Below, piece after piece: positions 7,954 through 12,299 of a DNA stretch of 12,299 nucleotides. The position numbers and the translations under genes were made by a program. The stretch spans positions 1 to 12,299 of the forward strand of contig CAMLCW010000138.1 of the NCBI GenBank assembly GCA_946478645.1. Reading direction: 5' to 3'. This stretch comes from an uncultured Variovorax sp. GTDB lineage: Bacteria; Pseudomonadota; Gammaproteobacteria; Burkholderiales; Burkholderiaceae. Every line of letters begins with the position of its first letter. Position 1 is the stretch's first letter. The notes under the pieces were generated by a model that saw nothing but the letters and a program-made list of their open reading frames with translations, had not been told where the DNA came from and ran no database searches.

Positions 7954-8358
7954 TCAGAGGTCTTCGATGACCAGCGTGCGGTAGCGCTGCGCGATGGAGT
8001 AGGGCACGGTGCGCACTTCTTCCATCATGCGGTTGGCTTCCTCTTCGTTCTTTGTCTTCACGAGCAGGCCGGTATGGCCTTCGCGCGCGAGCTTGGTGTA
8101 GGCGCGCACGGTCGCGGCATCGGTGCCGGCCGAGGGCAGGGGGTCGTCCGATTCCTTGACGGTCGGTGTGATCTCCGCGAGCACGGTCTCGGCGGGAAGC
8201 AGGTAGATCTCGTCGCCGCTCATGCCTTTCTCGATCAGGCGGTGGCCGACGCGGTTGGCGTCTTCGGCGTTCGGGAACATGACCATCGAATAGCCCGACG
8301 GATAGAAGGCGCCGCCGATGGCTGCCCGCATGTTGGGTTCTAGGACGAAGTTCTTCAT
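7954..8358 (-). CDS. Hypothetical 134-aa protein, possibly a YflT-like stress-protein fold
   Basis: A minus-strand gene with a near-perfect AGGAGG ribosome-binding site (on that strand, ending about seven bases before the ATG at 8356-8358), which supports a real gene. The 134-aa product has no signal peptide or membrane segment and many acidic residues. The segment MVMFPNAEDANRVGHRLIEKG followed by MSGDEIYLLPAE resembles the hydrophobic strand, then 'E-A-x2-A-x2-L', then 'G-x4-D-I' pattern of small general-stress proteins (YflT-like), and a second similar unit (GLLVKTKNEEEANRMMEEV) follows. That fold suggestion is tentative; I do not recognise a named family. It is convergent with the antiporter gene (6 bp between stops) and divergent from the hom leader. 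No clear minus-strand promoter was found in 8359-8492. Confidence 0.85.
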   Translation of the reverse strand: MKNFVLEPNMRAAIGGAFYPSGYSMVMFPNAEDANRVGHRLIEKGMSGDEIYLLPAETVLAEITPTVKESDDPLPSAGTDAATVRAYTKLAREGHTGLLVKTKNEEEANRMMEEVRTVPYSIAQRYRTLVIEDL

Positions 8359-8492
8359 GGTGCGGCCTCCTGGGTGCGGTTTGTCTTGTGCCAGTCAAGT
8401 TAGGCCGCGCCGTGTCGGCGGGCTGTAGGCCTGCTGCGCATATCGCCGCAGGCAGGGCGCGGCATCGCCGGCGGCCCGGCACCGGGCTGCTG

Positions 8493-8498
8493 TACACT
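8493..8498 (+). promoter_or_regulatory. Candidate -10 element (TACACT) for the hom leader transcript
   Basis: TACACT matches the sigma70 -10 consensus at four of six bases. It lies upstream of the predicted leader peptide and about 250 bp before hom. No good -35 is visible 17 bp upstream. If it is used, transcription would begin at about 8505, almost at the ATG at 8508. Confidence 0.35.
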
Positions 8499-8606
8499 GC
8501 GGCGCTCATGCCGTGCCATCTCTTCCCCGCCAACGCCTGCACCGCCTTCCCGGCGCGTGCGCTGCCGTCCGTCCAGGCCGGCACGGCAGGAATTGCTGCT
8601 GCACGA

Positions 8607-8639
8607 ATGATTCGCACCATTACCACCGCGGCCACCTGA
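8607..8639 (+). CDS. Predicted Thr/Ile-rich leader peptide of the hom attenuator
   Basis: The short frame reads MIRTITTAAT and stops at TGA 8637-8639: four Thr and two Ile among ten residues. It ends just where the first attenuator hairpin begins and lies 111 bp before homoserine dehydrogenase, the enzyme that commits aspartate to threonine and isoleucine. This is the arrangement of the E. coli thr leader (thrL). The start is uncertain. An AGGAA at 8588-8592 is rather far (14 bases) from ATG 8607. An in-frame ATG at 8508, just downstream of a -10-like element, would give a 43-aa peptide that ends in the same residues. Either start leaves the control codons unchanged. Assignment rests on codon content and position; there is no protein-level evidence. 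Confidence 0.6.
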   Translation: MIRTITTAAT

Positions 8640-8726
8640 GCACGCGCAGGTGGCCGTTTCGGCAGCCACCTGGTGAATCGCTCTTCTCTCCCGAATGAAT
8701 GAAACCCAGCTCTGGCAGCTGGGTTT
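8629..8726 (+). promoter_or_regulatory. Predicted transcription attenuator (alternative hairpins) upstream of hom
   Basis: Four overlapping pairings can be read. (1:2) 8629-8638 CGGCCACCTG with 8647-8656 CAGGTGGCCG, 10 bp, where segment 1 overlaps the leader's last codons. (2:3) 8647-8654 with 8665-8672 GCCACCTG, 8 bp. (3:4) 8660-8673 with 8706-8721, made of three 4-bp blocks (one containing a G-U pair) split by an A/A mismatch and a small internal loop. (4:5) the terminator 8702-8711/8717-8726. Each neighbour pair is mutually exclusive, so 1:2 would favour the 3:4 antiterminator, and 2:3 would leave the terminator free. The inferred logic is that ribosome stalling on Thr/Ile codons allows 1:2 and expression of hom, while a ribosome at the stop codon masks segment 1 and favours termination. 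Pairings are seen; the mechanism is inferred. Confidence 0.7.
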
Positions 8727-8735
8727 TTCGTTTTT
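8702..8735 (+). terminator. Intrinsic terminator in the hom leader (attenuator terminator)
   Basis: AAACCCAGCT at 8702-8711 and AGCTGGGTTT at 8717-8726 form a perfect 10-bp stem with the loop CTGGC, followed by TTTTT-CG-TTTTT to 8735. It ends 15 bp before the hom ATG and only 5 bp before its GGAG. It therefore cannot serve an upstream gene, and must act on the transcript that enters hom. Confidence 0.88.
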
Positions 8736-8750
8736 CATCCGGAGATTTCC

Positions 8751-10109
<1,359 letters not shown>

Positions 10110-10267
10110 GCCCCCCGCTTGCGGCGGTTCGGCGCGTTCCATTGTTTCCACCGCGTGAACGCCGTGGTTCCTTTTGCACAGGGTTTCTACGGGGGTTGCC
10201 GGCGCACAATTGATTCCACGGACCGGCCCACAGCTGGTCTGGCTGAACAAGGCCCCCGAGCGCGGCG

Positions 10268-10289
10268 GCCATCCGGCCCAACGGATGGC
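10268..10289 (+). other. Perfect hairpin in the gap before the small secreted protein gene
   Basis: GCCATCCG at 10268-10275 and CGGATGGC at 10282-10289 form an 8-bp perfect stem with a six-base loop, with no T-run after it. It lies 60 bp upstream of the next start, probably in the 5' untranslated leader. It could stabilise mRNA or be a protein-binding site; no known riboswitch class is recognised. The rest of the 240-bp gap (10110-10349) shows only a weak -10-like CACAAT at 10205-10210. Confidence 0.4.
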
Positions 10290-10349
10290 TTCCCACCCAA
10301 GACCGGTTCGACACGTCCCGAAGTGAAACCATTGAACCAAGGAATCGAA

Positions 10350-10727
10350 ATGACCGTCTCCAAGCTCCTCTCCGCCGTCGCCGTTGCCCTCGTTGCCGCC
10401 ACCGGTGCCGCCCATGCCGAAACCTATGAAGGCGTGCACCGCCTGACCGCCGCCGAAAGCCGTGCCGACGTGGCCAGCCAGGCCGTCGCCGCCGCACACA
10501 GCGCCGATCCCTATGCCGAAGGCGCCAATGCCCGCGTGGCGCAGGCCGTCTCGCAGCGCAGCCGCGACGAAGTCCGCGCCGAAGCCGTGGCCGCCGCCCA
10601 CAACCCCGACGCTTTCTCCGAAGCGGCCTCCGCCGGCATGACCTACGTGGCCGCCGGTGCGGTCGACCCCGCCGGCGTGCGTGCCGAAGCCCGCGCCGCG
10701 GCGCACGGCGACGCGCTGCCGCTGTAA
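10350..10727 (+). CDS. Small secreted alanine-rich repeat protein (DUF4148-like)
   Basis: A 125-aa protein with a clear Sec signal peptide: MTVSKLLSAVAVALVAATGA, then cleavage AHA|ET after residue 23. The mature part contains three related units: SRADVASQAVAAAHSADPY (37-55), SRDEVRAEAVAAAHNPDAF (71-89) and a shortened DPAGVRAEARAAAHGD (106-121). This pattern resembles the small exported DUF4148-type proteins common in Burkholderiales, in which 'SR-x-V-x-A-E' recurs; some database entries misname such proteins. AAGGAA at 10339-10344 supports the ATG at 10350, although the frame is open further upstream. It stands alone: its own leader, its own terminator 22 bp after the stop, and no functional link to hom. 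Its role is unknown; a periplasmic or secreted location is the only supported inference. Confidence 0.85.
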   Translation: MTVSKLLSAVAVALVAATGAAHAETYEGVHRLTAAESRADVASQAVAAAHSADPYAEGANARVAQAVSQRSRDEVRAEAVAAAHNPDAFSEAASAGMTYVAAGAVDPAGVRAEARAAAHGDALPL

Positions 10728-10749
10728 GCGCCCCGCCGCCCTGGCACAG

Positions 10750-10773
10750 GCCCCGCGAGAGCGGGGCTTTTTT
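10750..10773 (+). terminator. Rho-independent terminator after the secreted protein gene
   Basis: GCCCCGC at 10750-10756, loop GAGA, GCGGGGC at 10761-10767, then TTTTTT at 10768-10773: a perfect 7-bp GC-rich stem with a six-T tail. Confidence 0.92.
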
Positions 10774-10805
10774 CATGGCGCGTCCCGTAAGGATTCATTC
10801 ATCTG

Positions 10806-10831
10806 AAATACGGATCAATTGATCTGTATTT
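10806..10831. promoter_or_regulatory. 26-bp palindrome, candidate operator of the AtuA-family gene
   Basis: The two halves pair at 12 of 13 positions around a centre between 10818 and 10819: outer AAATAC/GTATTT and an inner perfect GATCAATTGATC. It lies in an AT-rich stretch unlike the surrounding DNA, just upstream of a candidate -35. Centred about 54 bp before the likely transcription start, it suits an activator or a dimeric regulator of a LysR, TetR or IclR type. No regulator gene is in the window, so the protein is unknown. Confidence 0.6.
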
Positions 10832-10836
10832 TCGAT

Positions 10837-10865
10837 TTCACGAATCGAACGCCGCTGCCTACAGT
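10837..10865 (+). promoter_or_regulatory. Candidate sigma70 promoter of the AtuA-family gene
   Basis: TTCACG at 10837-10842 and TACAGT at 10860-10865 are 17 bp apart, each matching four of six consensus bases. The predicted start of transcription (10872-10874) falls on or next to the ATG at 10874, which suggests a leaderless mRNA. Confidence 0.4.
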
Positions 10866-10873
10866 CGGCCTCG

Positions 10874-12280
10874 ATGAATGCCCATGCACCACCACCCCTG
10901 CTGATCGGCTGCGCGGCCGGTTTTTCCGGCGACCGCACCGACGCGGCGGGACCGGTGGTGGACACGCTGATCGCGCGGCTGCGCAACCGCCCTGATGGCC
11001 TTGAGGGCCCCGCGCAGCAGCGCGCCTTCCTGATCTTCGAAACCCTGGCCGAGCGCACGCTCGCGCTCGCGCAGCTGCGCCGGCGCGACGATCCCGAGGC
11101 CGGCTACGAGCCACTGCTCGATGCGATGCTGCGGCCCGTGCTGGCGCGCTGCCTCGCGCACGGCATCCGCATCGTGAGCAACTTCGGCGCGGCCAACCCG
11201 CGTGCCGCGGCCCGGCAGATCGCGCGCATGGCGCAGGAACTCGGCGCCGCTGCACCGCGCATCGCGGTGGTGGAGGGCGACGACCTCTCGGGCCCGGCCC
11301 AGCGTGCGCTGCTGCACGACGCGCTCGGTGCGCAGCTCGACGGGCTGCGCATCGTCAGCGCCAACGCCTACATCGGCGCCGAGTCGATCGCCGCCGCGCT
11401 CGATGCCGGCGCGCAGATCGTGGTGTGCGGCCGCGTGGCCGATCCATCGCTCGCGGTGGGGCCGGCGATGTCGCATTTCGGCTGGCGCGCCGACGACTGG
11501 GACCGGCTCGGCCGCGCCACCATGGCGGGCCACCTGCTCGAATGCGGCGCGCAGGTGTGCGGCGGCTACTTCGCCGACCCGGGCTTCAAGGAGGTGCCCG
11601 ATCTCGCGCGTGTGGGCTTCCCCATCGCCGAGATCGATGCCGACGGCCATTGCACCATCGGCAAGGCCGACGCCACCGGGGGGCTCGTGAGCGAGGCCAC
11701 GGTGAAGGAGCAACTGCTCTACGAAGTGCACGACCCGAGCGCCTACCTCACCCCCGACGTGGTGGCCGACATTGCCGAGGCTGAAGTGACGCCGCTGTCG
11801 TCCGGGCGCGTGGCGCTTTCGGGCGTGCGCGGCCATGCGCGGCCGAGCCACTACAAGGTCAACGTTTGCCACGAAGGCGGCTGGCTCGCCGAGGGCGAGA
11901 TCTCCTATGCCGGCCCGCGCGCCGAAGCACGGGCCCGCCTCGCGGCCGAGGTGCTGCGCGCGCGGTTGGCGGGTCTGGCGCTGCGCGTCGACCTGATCGG
12001 CGCGCTCAGCATCCTCGGCGATGACGCCGGCCGCATGCTGGCCGACACGCCCGATGCCGGACTGCGCGACGTGCGCCTGCGCGTGGCGGCCGTGCACGCC
12101 GAACGTGCGCAGGCCGAGCGCCTCGCGCGCGAGGTCACGGCGCTCTACACCTGCGGGCCCGCGGGCGGCGGCGGCGTGCGCACCGCGCTCACGCCGCGGC
12201 TCAATACCCTGTCGTGCCTGGTGCCGCGCGACGCGGTGCCGGTGCGCTTCGAGCTGCTCGGCGCGAAGGAGCTCGAATGA
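10874..12280 (+). CDS. Acyclic terpene utilization AtuA-family protein (DUF1446)
   Basis: A 468-aa cytoplasmic protein of the AtuA/DUF1446 family. The start LLIGCAAGFSGDRTDAA is the family's N-terminal glycine-rich 'GFSGDR' motif. IRIVSNFGAANPRAAARQ, IAVVEGDDL, ANAYIGAESIAAALDAGAQ, VVCGRVADPSLAVGPAMSHF, GHLLECGAQVCGGYFADPG and GGLVSEATVKEQLLYEVHDP follow in the usual order. Family members take part in citronellol/geraniol degradation in Pseudomonas, but most occur in other acyl-CoA catabolic clusters and their chemistry is not settled. There is no ribosome-binding site before ATG 10874; a -10-like TACAGT ends eight bases earlier, suggesting leaderless translation. Its stop overlaps the next start (ATGA), so it heads an operon running out of the window. 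The family is certain; the substrate cannot be told. Confidence 0.9.
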   Translation: MNAHAPPPLLIGCAAGFSGDRTDAAGPVVDTLIARLRNRPDGLEGPAQQRAFLIFETLAERTLALAQLRRRDDPEAGYEPLLDAMLRPVLARCLAHGIRIVSNFGAANPRAAARQIARMAQELGAAAPRIAVVEGDDLSGPAQRALLHDALGAQLDGLRIVSANAYIGAESIAAALDAGAQIVVCGRVADPSLAVGPAMSHFGWRADDWDRLGRATMAGHLLECGAQVCGGYFADPGFKEVPDLARVGFPIAEIDADGHCTIGKADATGGLVSEATVKEQLLYEVHDPSAYLTPDVVADIAEAEVTPLSSGRVALSGVRGHARPSHYKVNVCHEGGWLAEGEISYAGPRAEARARLAAEVLRARLAGLALRVDLIGALSILGDDAGRMLADTPDAGLRDVRLRVAAVHAERAQAERLAREVTALYTCGPAGGGGVRTALTPRLNTLSCLVPRDAVPVRFELLGAKELE

Positions 12281-12299
12281 ACACCAACGCCAATACCGA
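12277..12299 (+). CDS. Start of a downstream gene, cut by the window end
   Basis: ATG at 12277 overlaps the AtuA-family stop by ATGA and is preceded by AAGGAG at 12266-12271, an ideal ribosome-binding site. Only seven residues (MNTNANT) are visible, so the product cannot be identified. In related clusters the next gene is often another enzyme of acyl-CoA catabolism; that is context only. Confidence 0.6.

Overview
The window is about 70 % G+C, densely coded and almost entirely on the + strand. Its protein families are a Bug-type periplasmic binding protein, a CaiB / CitE-like / MaoC-like acyl-CoA set, a PhaB very close to that of Cupriavidus, an AtuA-family protein and a small alanine-rich secreted protein of a beta-proteobacterial type. 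Together they point to a beta-proteobacterium of the Comamonadaceae, probably Variovorax-like. This placement is inferred from recognised protein sequences, not from a search. No tRNA, rRNA, CRISPR array, transposase or integrase was seen.

Layout. (1) Positions 1-3861 hold a tight catabolic cluster: a FAS1-like/MaoC double hot-dog hydratase (5' end outside the window), a class III CoA-transferase, a CitE-like lyase and a Bug solute-binding protein. The three enzyme types match the itaconate / C5-dicarboxylate route (activation to the CoA ester, hydration to citramalyl-CoA, cleavage to acetyl-CoA and pyruvate). (2) Positions 4047-4834 hold phaB, acetoacetyl-CoA reductase for polyhydroxybutyrate, closed by a strong terminator. 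(3) Positions 4864-6195 hold dctA, a C4-dicarboxylate:cation symporter. (4) Positions 6248-7947 hold a YbaL/KefB-type CPA2 cation:proton antiporter interrupted by a one-base frameshift at about 6576-6578. (5) Positions 7954-8358 (minus strand) hold a small hypothetical protein, convergent with the antiporter. (6) Positions 8493-10109 hold hom (homoserine dehydrogenase), preceded by what looks like a complete transcription attenuator: a leader peptide ending in a Thr/Ile codon cluster, a chain of mutually exclusive hairpins and a 10-bp terminator just before the hom ribosome-binding site. (7) Positions 10350-10773 hold a small secreted protein with internal repeats and its terminator. (8) From 10806 to the end, an AT-rich palindrome and promoter precede an AtuA-family gene that overlaps (ATGA) the start of a further gene cut by the window end.

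How the parts fit: region 1 would yield acetyl-CoA and pyruvate from a branched C5 acid. phaB belongs to a pathway that stores acetyl units, and dctA imports C4-dicarboxylates. These are metabolic associations, not one operon. The most notable element is the predicted Thr/Ile-responsive attenuator of a hom gene that has no thrC beside it.
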